Assembly (NCBI RefSeq): GCF_009720735.1
Contig: NZ_WNKU01000033.1
Coordinates: 1-33,849 of the forward strand
DNA length: 33,849 nt
Reading direction: 5' to 3'
Source of the DNA: Heliobacterium mobile
Lineage (GTDB): Bacteria > Bacillota > Desulfitobacteriia > Heliobacteriales > Heliobacteriaceae
In this document: positions 1 through 7,985 of the stretch, in pieces
Layout: each line of letters starts with the position of its first letter
Numbering within the stretch: position 1 is the first letter of the stretch
Notes under the pieces: model-generated
Database searches by the model: none
Seen by the model: only the letters and a program-made list of their open reading frames with translations
Told to the model about the DNA's origin: nothing
Made by a program: the position numbers and the translations under genes

Positions 1-84
1 GGGTTAGCTTTAGGTTGTATCGAAAAACAGTGAAAAAGCGAGTATTACGGAGAAATGATTAATTTATTGAGGGAGGTAAAAAAT

Positions 85-207
85 ATGGGTGCATGCGTAA
101 CCACTGGTGGAGGTTATATTGGAAATAGTATAGTTGCTTTAGCAATTTTGATTATCATTATTGCTATTCTAGGAACTGGTTTTGGATTAGGATTTGGTGT
201 TTACTAA
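85..207 (+). CDS. 40-residue glycine-rich single-span membrane peptide
   Basis: ATG start preceded by a strong GAGGGAGGT ribosome site at about 70-78; stop TAA at 205-207. The 40-residue product has a short polar, glycine-containing N-terminus (MGACVTTGGGYIGNS) and then one long hydrophobic stretch rich in Ile, Leu and Ala ending GFGLGFGVY. It therefore looks like a tiny single-pass membrane peptide. The architecture recalls the YjcZ/YubM-type small peptides seen in sporulating Firmicutes, but this rests on size and composition only, not a diagnostic motif. A hairpin terminator follows directly, so it is a monocistronic unit. Function unknown. Confidence 0.7.
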   Translation: MGACVTTGGGYIGNSIVALAILIIIIAILGTGFGLGFGVY

Positions 208-221
208 GTAATATGCTTACT

Positions 222-254
222 AAAAGCGTGTGGCTCTAAGCTCACGCTTTTTTT
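222..254 (+). terminator. Rho-independent terminator after the 40-residue peptide gene
   Basis: AAAGCGTG pairs with CACGCTTT, with an inner GGCT/AGCT extension, and a T-run follows. It lies 15 bases after the stop of the small peptide gene. Confidence 0.8.
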
Positions 255-300
255 GTTAAGGGGCTTCTTTTCTGCACGGCTGTGTTTAAATGATGACGCT

Positions 301-320
301 GCTGATGACACAACGGTTGG
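301..320. repeat. Direct repeat copy A (about 20 bp)
   Basis: GCTGATGACACAACGGTTGG here matches GCTGATGACGCTACGGTTGG at 766-785 in 17 of 20 positions. The two copies flank the small membrane protein gene at 337-588. Confidence 0.5.
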
Positions 321-336
321 AGATCTTGGGTACCTA

Positions 337-588
337 CTATTTTTTCGGCAACATTGTGCCGAGATAAATTCCAATTCCAATAGCCGCCGGTAACATCACG
401 CCATGGAATATAAACCATGCCCACTTCCCGAACCGAAAGGCGTCTACGGGAATGGGGCGTCGTGACTCAGAAGGTACTACTTTACCTCCAATTACTTCAA
501 ATAAGAGAAGGTAGATCCACCAAGTAGAATAAGAATCCCAAAAGTCCCACGCCCATTGGTATTTGATGATACTAGTCTTTGCTTCCAT
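337..588 (-). CDS. Small tryptophan-rich membrane protein, 83 residues
   Basis: Two hydrophobic segments (about residues 22-34 and 57-78) separated by a polar loop (VVPSESRRPIPVDA), with nine Trp residues. The second segment carries FRFGKWAWFIFHGVMLP, whose pattern F-x-F-G-x-x-x-W-F-x-F-H-x-V-x-x-P recurs in another small gene at 28168-28317; that recurrence is the main reason to believe this frame is coding. There is no convincing ribosome site before the ATG, and an in-frame stop lies eight codons upstream, so the start has no good alternative. It could be weakly expressed or a decaying gene. Function unknown. Confidence 0.5.
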   Translation of the reverse strand: MEAKTSIIKYQWAWDFWDSYSTWWIYLLLFEVIGGKVVPSESRRPIPVDAFRFGKWAWFIFHGVMLPAAIGIGIYLGTMLPKK

Positions 589-857
589 TTGTGTATGTTG
601 ATCATAGCGTAATCACCCAACATTAGGCTCCCCGATATGGGAATTGTAAAACGACTGAGCCTAGGAATCTTGAAATGGCTACATCGCAAACTACAGCGAA
701 CACGACAAGTGTAGCCTTTTAGGTTTGACTGTAAACGAAGAAATATACCCTCTATCAGTGAGACCGCTGATGACGCTACGGTTGGTTTTTCACTCATCGG
801 ATTTCTTTTTCTTTTTGGGGAATGATATTATCGTAGTTTGGCTAGGGAGGAAACAAC
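589..857. other. Intergenic stretch before the potassium importer gene
   Basis: No gene supported here. It holds the second copy of the 20-bp direct repeat (766-785) and a possible -10 box (TATTAT, 826-831) for the following gene. The conserved blocks of the ydaO c-di-AMP riboswitch, which often precedes kimA, are not seen. Confidence 0.4.
766..785. repeat. Direct repeat copy B (about 20 bp)
   Basis: Partner of the copy at 301-320 (17 of 20 identical), 465 bp downstream in the same orientation. Confidence 0.5.
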
Positions 858-2693
858 TTGCTTCGAAGATTGCTAATCGGGAGTAAACTTCATAACAGAC
901 AATTAACTCATGAGACGATGAATAAGCCAAAGGCCTTAGCTATTTTTGCATCCGACGCTCTTAGTTCTGTAGCTTACGCAACTGAAGAGATACTTCTTGT
1001 TTTGGCAATTTTAGGCCAGCTTGCATTTCGGTATTTACCACCCATCGCACTTTGTATCGCATTACTTCTGTTTACCGTTATTCTTTCTTATAAACAGGTT
1101 ATCAAAACATACCCAGAAGGCGGAGGCGCCTATTCAGTCGCCAAAGAGTTTTTAGGACCGACTTACGGCTGTATTATTGGGGCATCTTTAGTCATCGACT
1201 ATGTTTTGACCATCGCCGTAAGTATATCTTCTGGTACTGCGGCGATTACATCTGCTTTCCCTAGCTTGCTTCCTTTTAATGTATATATAGCTATATTTTT
1301 TATTCTCTTATTGACTATTATCAATTTGAGAGGTATCAGTGAATCAGCGAACTTACTGGCCTATCCCCCATATCTCTTCATCTTTTCTATGTTAGCACTT
1401 ATCGTTACCGGTTTTTACCGTTATCTCTCCGGAGACCTTATTGCCCAATTTATACCTTATCAAGAACACGCTGCGAGTTTAGGGAATCTGGTTTTTGTGT
1501 GGATTTTGTTAAGAGCTTTCGCCGGAGGGTGTACGGCTTTAACCGGCGTTGAGGCTATTGCAGATGGAGTTCCTTCATTTAAAGAGCCTAAAGAAAACAA
1601 CGCAATTACGGTTTTATTTACCTTAGGAAGTCTCTCCGTTATCCTTTTCGGGGGAACAAGCATTTTATCTGGTTGGATTCACGTTTTACCTCAGCATGGC
1701 GAGACACTCGTTTCTCAAATTGCCGAATTGGTTTTTGGTGGCAGGAACGTAATGTACTTTATTTTGCAAGCTGCCACCGCTATTATTCTCATCTTAGCGG
1801 CCAATACGGCTTTTGCAGGTGCCCCGATCATGGCTGCTAAACTGGCGTCCGAGGGATATATTCCACGCATATTTGCCCTCCGGGGAGATCGCCTGGTATT
1901 TAACAATGGAATCATACTTCTTTGCGTAGGCGCAATAAGTTTAGTGGTGCTGTTCCACGCCTCTGTTCATTCACTGGTCCCACTATATGCTGTTGGTGTT
2001 TTCCTAGCGTTTACAATAGCTCAGGCGGGTATGGTTGTTCGTTGGAACACCCTAAAACCAAAAGGCTACAAGACAAATGCGTTAGTGAACGGGATTGGCA
2101 GTACGGTAACAGGAATCGTCACCGTCGTCATCGCTTCTACCAAATTTATGGCTGGTGCGTGGCTGGTACTCATCGCTATACCCCTATTGGTGTTAATATT
2201 CAAGAAAATTAAAAAGCATTATTCCGACATATCACACGAATTATCCTCTCAGAATCAGGCGCCTTATTATGTCGTTAAGAACCACATTCTGATTCCGATG
2301 TCGTCTTTATCTAAGCCAGCCCTCAATGCACTGGAATTTGCCAGGTCAATGTCAAACGAAGATACGGACATAACTATCGTCCATGTTTCCTCAAGCCCAG
2401 AAACAGCAGAAAAGCTAAGGGAAAAACTTCAAGAGAAAAAAATCGACTTTGAACTCGTGATAGTGGAATCGCCATATAGGGAGTTAATTGGCCCCTTTGT
2501 TAACTATATTGATAACTTAGAAAAAGAATTAAAAACTGGCGAGGTGATCACAGTTATTGTCCCTGAGTTTGTCACGCATACCTGGTGGCACTATTTATTG
2601 CATAACCAAACCGGGTTCCTTCTACGAACTGTACTGCTCTTAAAAAAGAACATTATTGTGGCTTCCGTACCGTATCACTTGAAAAGTATGTAA
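858..2693 (+). CDS. kimA: KimA-type potassium importer (APC superfamily)
   Basis: A 611-residue APC-superfamily transporter matching KimA (YdaO) of Bacillus subtilis, a high-affinity proton-coupled K+ importer of about 607 residues. Family features seen: KALAIFASDALSSVAYATEE near residue 25, SYKQVIKTYPEGGGAYSVAK near 75, LRGISESANLLAYP, FAGGCTALTGVEAIADGVP, and the cytosolic C-terminal domain ending HNQTGFLLRTVLLL ... IIVASVPYH. About 12 membrane spans precede a soluble domain (from about 450) that in KimA binds c-di-AMP and inhibits transport. The TTG start follows GGGAGG at about 844-849. The gene looks more AT-rich than its downstream neighbours, so transfer is possible. Potassium specificity is inferred from the family. 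Confidence 0.88.
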   Translation: MLRRLLIGSKLHNRQLTHETMNKPKALAIFASDALSSVAYATEEILLVLAILGQLAFRYLPPIALCIALLLFTVILSYKQVIKTYPEGGGAYSVAKEFLGPTYGCIIGASLVIDYVLTIAVSISSGTAAITSAFPSLLPFNVYIAIFFILLLTIINLRGISESANLLAYPPYLFIFSMLALIVTGFYRYLSGDLIAQFIPYQEHAASLGNLVFVWILLRAFAGGCTALTGVEAIADGVPSFKEPKENNAITVLFTLGSLSVILFGGTSILSGWIHVLPQHGETLVSQIAELVFGGRNVMYFILQAATAIILILAANTAFAGAPIMAAKLASEGYIPRIFALRGDRLVFNNGIILLCVGAISLVVLFHASVHSLVPLYAVGVFLAFTIAQAGMVVRWNTLKPKGYKTNALVNGIGSTVTGIVTVVIASTKFMAGAWLVLIAIPLLVLIFKKIKKHYSDISHELSSQNQAPYYVVKNHILIPMSSLSKPALNALEFARSMSNEDTDITIVHVSSSPETAEKLREKLQEKKIDFELVIVESPYRELIGPFVNYIDNLEKELKTGEVITVIVPEFVTHTWWHYLLHNQTGFLLRTVLLLKKNIIVASVPYHLKSM

Positions 2694-2736
2694 CCGTCGT
2701 ACAAGGAATTGACCAAATGGAGCAAGGAAAAATAAT

Positions 2737-2766
2737 AACCCAGGCTTTTGCCTGGGTTTTCTTTTT
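2737..2766 (+). terminator. Terminator after kimA
   Basis: AACCCAGGC-TTTT-GCCTGGGTT stem followed by TTCTTTTT; 43 bases after the kimA stop, just before the converging gene at 2780-3115. Confidence 0.9.
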
Positions 2767-2779
2767 CCTAATTCGATTA

Positions 2780-3115
2780 TTAACTTGCTGCGATATCAGT
2801 ACGGACACCGATAAAAGACTCCCATATACTCACAGCCCGTTCTTCCTCTACCGTACCATCAACGATTTGAGTAGGCAATGGGCACCGGCTTTCTAGGCCC
2901 TGCAAGAAATGCTCAAATTGATCCGGAGGAAAATCTCTCGCTTGCCGGATAGCCTTGCGATCACCATAATCGAATATCAACAAGCAATCGATTAAGCCGT
3001 TCTCTTTTATTTTTGAATAAAAATCCATCTTTTTTAAGTTCTCCGGAGAGCCCTCGTTGACGGCAGTTAATATGCGGTATGGCCTTTCTCCGGCCTGTAA
3101 GGCCCATTCTTCCAT
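2780..3115 (-). CDS. Hypothetical acidic cytoplasmic protein, 111 residues
   Basis: ATG preceded by AGGGAGGA on the minus strand at good spacing, which strongly supports translation. The product is soluble, with no membrane segment or signal: MEEWALQAGERPYRIL at the N-terminus, a central FYSKIKENGLIDCLLIFDYGD block, and DFPPDQFEHFLQGLESRC. It contains only two cysteines, so it is not a metal ribbon. No family recognised. It converges on kimA and is transcribed away from the tRNA pair. Confidence 0.7.
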   Translation of the reverse strand: MEEWALQAGERPYRILTAVNEGSPENLKKMDFYSKIKENGLIDCLLIFDYGDRKAIRQARDFPPDQFEHFLQGLESRCPLPTQIVDGTVEEERAVSIWESFIGVRTDIAAS

Positions 3116-3247
3116 GAGTTTATCCTCCCTATCAGTATCGCTCCTAATCTTTCGACGTGATTCTCTATAATCCTCCCCTGTTCCCTATGCATTTCCATCG
3201 AAAAGTAAAACCATTTGAACTTCCCCTTAAAAAACTGCGGTACATTG

Positions 3248-3277
3248 TTGACGATCTCCCCAGGGATAACTTATACT
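3248..3277 (+). promoter_or_regulatory. Sigma-A type promoter of the tRNA pair
   Basis: TTGACG (3248-3253), 18-base spacer, TATACT (3272-3277), 14 bases upstream of the first tRNA. Near-consensus vegetative promoter. Confidence 0.8.
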
Positions 3278-3291
3278 ATTTTTGTCGTTAT

Positions 3292-3369
3292 GGCGGTATA
3301 GCTCAGTTGGTCTAGAGCATACGGTTCATACCCGTAGTGTCGTAGGTTCAAATCCTACCACCGCTACCA
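3292..3369 (+). tRNA. tRNA-Met (anticodon CAU), elongator type
   Basis: Acceptor GGCGGTA pairs with TACCGCC-like 3' sequence, anticodon loop GGTTCATACC gives CAU, T-loop GGTTCAAATCC, encoded CCA. The standard C-G-rich initiator features are absent and the GGCGGTATAGCTCAG start is typical of elongator tRNA-Met. First gene of a two-tRNA unit. Confidence 0.9.
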
Positions 3370-3370
3370 T

Positions 3371-3447
<77 letters not shown>

Positions 3448-3470
3448 GTTTCATATAATCAGTGTGAAAG

Positions 3471-3502
3471 AGTTTTGAACCAGTATGGTTCAAAACTTTT
3501 TT
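3471..3502 (+). terminator. Terminator of the tRNA unit
   Basis: AGTTTTGAACC-AGTAT-GGTTCAAAACT perfect stem followed by TTTTTTG. Confidence 0.92.
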
Positions 3503-3585
3503 GTATCGCGGGAAAATCATTATCTTTTTATTCATTAAAATCCCTTTTATAAACTTATTATTAAATAGGTAAGGAGTTTTTATTT

Positions 3586-3705
3586 ATGAAAAAGAAGTTT
3601 AAAGGGTATTTTACTGTTTTTCTTCTAGCATCCAATCGAGTTAATAGGGGAAGATTGTTTCGTAAAAAAAGACCTGTTTCTCCTGGTTCAGCCTTTGCCT
3701 ATTGA
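3586..3705 (+). CDS. Possible 39-residue basic peptide
   Basis: ATG preceded by GGTAAGGAG at 6-8 base spacing and followed 56 bases later by a terminator, so it forms a complete small transcription unit. The peptide starts MKKKFKGYFTVFLLASNR and ends RKKRPVSPGSAFAY: highly basic with one short hydrophobic patch. No family recognised. The support is the ribosome site and terminator only; it might equally be a gene remnant. Confidence 0.4.
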   Translation: MKKKFKGYFTVFLLASNRVNRGRLFRKKRPVSPGSAFAY

Positions 3706-3760
3706 CATCCAGGCCCCTTAACGAGGCACCCATGAGGATGAAAACAGAATATGTCGAATC

Positions 3761-3797
3761 AAAACCGGAGAAAGCAATCTCCGGTTTTTGTTTTTCA
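3761..3797 (+). terminator. Rho-independent terminator
   Basis: AACCGGAGA-AAGCAA-TCTCCGGTT stem followed by TTTGTTTTTC. It closes the stretch 3448-3800, whose only candidate gene is the small peptide at 3586-3705. Confidence 0.85.
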
Positions 3798-3941
3798 CTC
3801 GCTCTTGTCTTTTGGCAGTCATTGGCGTTCATTAAGGGTGGGTTTTTGTCTATAGAGATGTTATAGTATACCCACCGATACCAACTTAAAAATGATACGG
3901 TTTTATCTGTTTTATCTGCTCCCAAGGAGGATGGTAATTTC

Positions 3942-6113
3942 ATGCCCGTCCCGGAGAACTCTACCGGCCCAATTCAAAAGAATACTCCGACTCCCCCACA
4001 ACGCCCCTGGTGGAGACAGTTGTTTTTCGGACTGGGACTCATTTTTCTCTCGATCTTCCTTGGCTTGGTTGCCGCTGCCGGATACACTACATACTGGTTC
4101 ATTACAGATGTTCCCCAGTTCAATGTTGATGATTTTGCCTCGCCAACGACATCCTTCGTCTATGATATCAATGGACAACCGATCTGCGAGCTCCACGGCC
4201 CCCAACACCGTATTCCTCTCCCTTTAAGCAAAATTCCCAAAAAGCTACAGACAGCTGTGCTAGCCGCGGAAGATGTCCGCTTTTATGATCATCCTGGTTT
4301 TGATATTCGAGGAATCCTGAGGGCATTGAAGAGCAATTACGAAGCCGGTTCGATACAGGAAGGTGCCTCGACGATCACTCAACAGTTGATAAAGAACGTT
4401 TACCTCGGGCCTGAAAAGACGCTCAATCGAAAGTTAAGAGAAATTCATCTTGCCTATCACCTGGAAAAACAAATCGGCAAAGAACGTGTGCTCGAGTTGT
4501 ACTTAAACCGTATTTATTTTGGAGAAGGAGCTTACGGTGTAGAAGCGGCAGCGCGCACCTATTTCGACAAGTCTGTCAACGATTTGACCGTAGCCGAATG
4601 CGCCCTGCTGGCGGGAATACCGAAAAATCCTTCCGCCTTTTCCCCTGTAGCATCCTTGGATGCTGCCGAAGAACGGAGAAACACAGTCATCTCTCAACTG
4701 GTTACTTACGGTTTTATTCCACCAGATCAGGCAGAACGAGCTCACAAAGAGCCTATCCGATTAAATCCCAATCCCCCTGAAAAGGATGCTCATTACCCTT
4801 ATCCCTTTTTTATTGATGAAGTATTGCGAGAAGCTACCCGAATCCACGGGATCTCAGAGGACCAATTGTTTGGCGGAGGTCTGCGCATCTACACAACTCT
4901 CGATCGGAGAGTTCAAAAGCTTGCTGAAGACGCCTTTACCGATCCGAACCTGTTTCCACAAAGCGTAGACAATCGACCTGTGGAAGGGGCTCTGGCTGCG
5001 GTTGATCCGGTGACAGGGTACGTCAAGGCTTTGGTCGGCGGAAGGACTTACGAGGAGCGCCGAGGCTTTAACCGGGCCACCATGATGCAACGCTCTCCCG
5101 GTTCGGCCATAAAACCGTTGGCCGTATACGCTCCGGCGCTAGAACAAGGCTGGTCTCCCAATGCGACCCTTCCCGATGAACCAATGGATTTTCGCGGATA
5201 CCGGCCAAATAACTATGATGGTGTCTTTCGAGGACAAGTCACCATGCGGCAAGCGGTGGCTCAATCGATCAACCTACCCGCCGTTTGGCTGCTGGATCGC
5301 ATCGGAGTTCGCTCGGCCTTCGATACACTGCGTACACTGGGACTGCCGATCAGCGAGAAGGACTCAAACTTGGCTCTCGCATTGGGAGGGCTCGATAAAG
5401 GTGTGTCGCCATTGGACATGGCTCGCGGCTATGCCGCATTGGCCAACGGAGGGACAGCCGTAGAAAGCCGGACCATCATCCAAGTCTACGGACCTCTAGA
5501 TCGCCCAATGGCCAAAGCACCGAAAAAGATACCTCTTTTTCAAATGTCGACAGCGAAACAGATGACATCGATGCTGCAAGATGTAGTACGTTACGGTACC
5601 GGTCGGGAAGCCCGGCTGAGCCGCCCTGTAGCCGGAAAAACAGGAACTTCCGAACTTCCGCCGCTGCCCATATTTGATGGCGTAAAAGGAAACCGGGACG
5701 CTTGGTTTGTCGGTTACACACCGGAACTGGTGACAGCTGTTTGGATGGGGTACGACATGACTGATCGCCGTCATTATTTAAACCGGGTCTACGGAGGCTC
5801 CTATCCCGCTCGCATGTTCCACCTATTCATGGAAGGCGCCTTGGTAGAGATGGAAGCACGGCCGTCGGAACTGTTCACCTCAGAGCCTGTGCCCGCACCA
5901 TCAGCGGTAAAATCGGGAGCTCAGGAATCACCCTCATCTTCCCCTCAACAGGGAACTCAACCAGAAAACCAACCGGAAACAGAGAAATCGGGAAGCACCG
6001 ATGTCGTTCCCTCTCCACCGGCAGATAAGAAACCTTCAGAACCAGCCCCCCTACCGCTGCAGGAAAGGCAATCCCCCCTGTCACCGCTATCACCGACAGA
6101 AAAAAGAGAATAA
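3942..6113 (+). CDS. Class A penicillin-binding protein (PBP1a family)
   Basis: A 723-residue bifunctional peptidoglycan synthase. The N-terminus is cytosolic and proline-rich, with one membrane anchor at about residues 28-52. The GT51 glycosyltransferase domain has catalytic E110 in EDVRFYDHPGF and GASTITQQLIKN (141-152). The transpeptidase domain carries all three penicillin-binding motifs: SAIK with nucleophile S388, SIN (S442) and KTGTSE (K566). After about residue 640 comes a long Pro/Ser/Glu-rich tail without recognised domain (SPSSSPQQGTQPENQPETEK), common in extracellular tails of Gram-positive PBP1. The ATG follows AAGGAGG. It polymerises lipid II and cross-links stem peptides outside the membrane. 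Confidence 0.95.
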   Translation: MPVPENSTGPIQKNTPTPPQRPWWRQLFFGLGLIFLSIFLGLVAAAGYTTYWFITDVPQFNVDDFASPTTSFVYDINGQPICELHGPQHRIPLPLSKIPKKLQTAVLAAEDVRFYDHPGFDIRGILRALKSNYEAGSIQEGASTITQQLIKNVYLGPEKTLNRKLREIHLAYHLEKQIGKERVLELYLNRIYFGEGAYGVEAAARTYFDKSVNDLTVAECALLAGIPKNPSAFSPVASLDAAEERRNTVISQLVTYGFIPPDQAERAHKEPIRLNPNPPEKDAHYPYPFFIDEVLREATRIHGISEDQLFGGGLRIYTTLDRRVQKLAEDAFTDPNLFPQSVDNRPVEGALAAVDPVTGYVKALVGGRTYEERRGFNRATMMQRSPGSAIKPLAVYAPALEQGWSPNATLPDEPMDFRGYRPNNYDGVFRGQVTMRQAVAQSINLPAVWLLDRIGVRSAFDTLRTLGLPISEKDSNLALALGGLDKGVSPLDMARGYAALANGGTAVESRTIIQVYGPLDRPMAKAPKKIPLFQMSTAKQMTSMLQDVVRYGTGREARLSRPVAGKTGTSELPPLPIFDGVKGNRDAWFVGYTPELVTAVWMGYDMTDRRHYLNRVYGGSYPARMFHLFMEGALVEMEARPSELFTSEPVPAPSAVKSGAQESPSSSPQQGTQPENQPETEKSGSTDVVPSPPADKKPSEPAPLPLQERQSPLSPLSPTEKRE

Positions 6114-6115
6114 AA

Positions 6116-6164
6116 CAAAAAGCCCGGATCTTTCTCTTTCGAGGAAGGATCCGGGCATATTATT
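6116..6164. terminator. Bidirectional terminator between the PBP and ANTAR genes
   Basis: Perfect outer stem GCCCGGATC/GATCCGGGC with an inner TTTCTC/GAGGAA helix. The minus side is followed by TTTTTGTTTT (strong), the plus side by a weaker ATATTATTT. Confidence 0.85.
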
Positions 6165-6175
6165 TGAAAAAAACT

Positions 6176-6754
6176 TTACGACGCATCGTAGCCCTTTAAT
6201 ATTCGCAGTGCAGCCTCTTTGGTAGATATGCGATGGTTCATCGCATAACGTTGTAAAATCCGGTGTGCTTCCTCCTCGTTAATTCGCAGCTTTTCAATCA
6301 ACTTTCGTTTCGCCTGGTTAACGATTTTCCTCTTTTCCAAGGCTTCTTTAAGTTCGACTACCTCTCGAGCTAATCGAGCTTCCCGGATGTAGTGGGTATG
6401 GGCTGTAATCACCGAAGCCAAAAGAGCCTCTTCGCGAACAGGACGAATCAAAGGCTCAAAGAGCCAAGTTTCCAACGATTTTTGGACATGTCCTAACTGG
6501 GTGTAGGGGGTGAGCAAAACAGCAGCCCCTAATTTTTCTTCTTGACACAGTTTGGCCAGTTCCAACCCGTCCAGGCCGGGCAACTGGATTTCAATGATTA
6601 CCACATCAGGCAATAAGGAGTGAAGGGCGCGAAGAGCAGCCATTCCATCTGAAGCTTCACCAACGACTATTGCACCGTGCCGGTTGAGGGTTTCCTTCAT
6701 TTTATCTCTAAGAGGCCCGGCCGGAGTTGCAAGAAAGATGCGTAAACCGTTCAA
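6176..6754 (-). CDS. REC-ANTAR RNA-binding regulator with degenerate receiver
   Basis: A 192-residue receiver-ANTAR protein. ANTAR domains bind paired hexaloop hairpins and prevent transcription termination. The receiver (1-115) keeps the fold signature IQLPGLDGLELAK, but the phospho-acceptor Asp is Glu (E55 in VVIIEIQLPG), the N-terminal acidic pair is replaced by ATPAG, and the usual Lys-Pro is Arg-Pro (104-105). A helical linker follows (about 125-140), then ANTAR (about 138-188: NQAKRKLIEKLRINEEEAHR ... MNHRISTKEAALRIL). A TTG start at 6754 is chosen because GGGGAGGGG sits just upstream; an in-frame ATG at 6811 has no such site. A good promoter lies at 6863-6891. The RNA target is not established. 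Confidence 0.88.
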   Translation of the reverse strand: MNGLRIFLATPAGPLRDKMKETLNRHGAIVVGEASDGMAALRALHSLLPDVVIIEIQLPGLDGLELAKLCQEEKLGAAVLLTPYTQLGHVQKSLETWLFEPLIRPVREEALLASVITAHTHYIREARLAREVVELKEALEKRKIVNQAKRKLIEKLRINEEEAHRILQRYAMNHRISTKEAALRILKGYDAS

Positions 6755-6818
6755 ATGCGCTCCCCTCCCCGGCGAAATAAAAAAGCATTTCCCTACGAGT
6801 ACCAACGGCACACGAAAA

Positions 6819-6853
6819 GAAACGCCTTCGTCTCATCAGGACGTCTTTGTCCC
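6819..6853 (-). promoter_or_regulatory. Tandem hairpins at the 5' end of the ANTAR-gene leader
   Basis: On the minus strand, GGGAC-AAAGAC-GTCCT (6853-6838) forms a hairpin with a six-base loop carrying A at position 1 and G at position 4, the pattern reported for ANTAR-binding RNAs. Three bases on, GAGACG-AAGG-CGTTTC (6834-6819) forms a second hairpin followed by TTTTC; read with a six-base loop it is GAAGGC, which has G4 but not A1. Placement next to the predicted transcription start suggests autoregulation, which is an inference. Confidence 0.4.
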
Positions 6854-6862
6854 ACAAATTGA

Positions 6863-6891
6863 AGTATACCTTGTTCATCCTTTTTCAGCAA
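6863..6891 (-). promoter_or_regulatory. Sigma-A type promoter of the ANTAR gene
   Basis: On the minus strand TTGCTG (6891-6886), 17-base spacer, TATACT (6868-6863). It predicts a transcript start near 6856 and a leader of about 100 bases. Confidence 0.7.
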
Positions 6892-6968
6892 GATATTATT
6901 TTTCCTGCCGAAATTCGATAGTTCTTACGATGTTTGTTGCTACATCTATAGCTGCACTGATGGAAACG

Positions 6969-7928
6969 TTAGCGATGATAACGCAGGAATCCCCCGCAGG
7001 AAATAATTTCGACACCCTGGGCTTCCAAGCCATCCATCAATAAATTGAGTCCCAAGGAATCACAAGCCATATGTCCGGCGATGACAACTCTGAGGTGGAA
7101 CTCAAGGGCTTTTTTTCGCTGAGCCTCTGGTAGATGCATGCAGACCATGGTACCGACACCAGCTTTGACGAGTGCTTCAATGGACTGTTCAGGACCGGAA
7201 GTTCCCCCATTCATTTTTACGTAGATTCTCCCCGTTTTATCCCTGTTTTTTCCAGAGATCACTTGAGGGGTCATTCCGTAAGCAGCCGCCATTTGAAACT
7301 CCGGTACATCGAGAAGAGCGTCAATAAGGTCTTGTATTTGACTATTCGCACCGAGACGGTCCACCGAAAGGAACTCCGTAAGATACTTCTGAACCTGGTT
7401 GTCTGCCGGAGAATGGACACAGAGAAATGGGATATCTAATAATCGCGCCAAATCAACGTTCTTTTGATGATTGCCCGGTAAGACGGAACGACGAACCTCA
7501 TTCATTCGTTCGCTCAAGAGCGACTCTGCTACATTCACCGGCACGCCGGCTGCCGCCAACAGATCCTCCTGTACTTTCATCACTTGATGAAGTTGAATCA
7601 AACCTCTTCCTTCCGGGTGATGAGCGATAACTAGATCTATAGATTTTCCCTGTTGCCGCCATCGATCGGCAAGGAGCAATTCGGCGCCATCGATATCGAT
7701 GCCGACGAGGGCTCGACGGATTTCCTGGTTTCTTACTCCATAAAGAAGCTGACTGTCTCCGTATGGATTAGACCATTGACCATCATCGGCGAGTTTGGCT
7801 GCTTTGTTCTTGCTCGCAGCGCTCGCTTTCTTTCGTTCTTCTGCTAAAGCTTCTAACTCTTTCCGGGAACGAGGATCCGACTCAATGCCTTTCTCAATCA
7901 GCCAGTCAAAAAGTGCTCCCAGTTGCAT
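6969..7928 (-). CDS. NIF3-like (DUF34) dinuclear-metal protein
   Basis: A 319-residue protein of the NIF3/YqfO-like family, whose members form hexamers with a two-metal site; the physiological reaction is unsettled and the older GTP cyclohydrolase label is doubtful. Visible features: metal-ligand motif IAHHPEGRG near residue 100, a central VDLARLLDIPFLCVHSPAD block, and the C-terminal VVIAGHMACDSLGLNLLMDG followed by GVEIISCGGF, matching the family's GH...E/D ligand motif. An unusual N-terminal extension (about 1-60) is helical and charged, rich in Lys, Ala and Glu. The ATG follows AAAGGAAC at loose spacing. It lies downstream of the small zinc ribbon but is separated from it by a terminator. 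Confidence 0.75.
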   Translation of the reverse strand: MQLGALFDWLIEKGIESDPRSRKELEALAEERKKASAASKNKAAKLADDGQWSNPYGDSQLLYGVRNQEIRRALVGIDIDGAELLLADRWRQQGKSIDLVIAHHPEGRGLIQLHQVMKVQEDLLAAAGVPVNVAESLLSERMNEVRRSVLPGNHQKNVDLARLLDIPFLCVHSPADNQVQKYLTEFLSVDRLGANSQIQDLIDALLDVPEFQMAAAYGMTPQVISGKNRDKTGRIYVKMNGGTSGPEQSIEALVKAGVGTMVCMHLPEAQRKKALEFHLRVVIAGHMACDSLGLNLLMDGLEAQGVEIISCGGFLRYHR

Positions 7929-7949
7929 ATGTCCATCGTTCCTTTCGCA

Positions 7950-7979
7950 AATAAAAAGACCGGTCGATGCCGACCGGTC
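7950..7979 (-). terminator. Terminator after the zinc-ribbon gene
   Basis: On the minus strand GACCGGTCG-GCAT-CGACCGGTC followed by TTTTTAT; it lies just after the stop of the 38-residue gene. Confidence 0.85.
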
Positions 7980-7985
7980 ACCGCA

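Noticed and set aside
492-797. 101-residue frame on the minus strand before kimA
   Set aside because: No ribosome site, overlaps the 83-residue gene, no domain-like pattern.
600-857. c-di-AMP riboswitch before kimA
   Set aside because: None of the conserved ydaO blocks (GTGAAT, CAGCTAAC) appear here, unlike at 13209-13372.
3719-3870. Short plus-strand frame beginning MRMKTEYVESKPEK
   Set aside because: It reads through a perfect terminator hairpin (3761-3797) and lacks a ribosome site.
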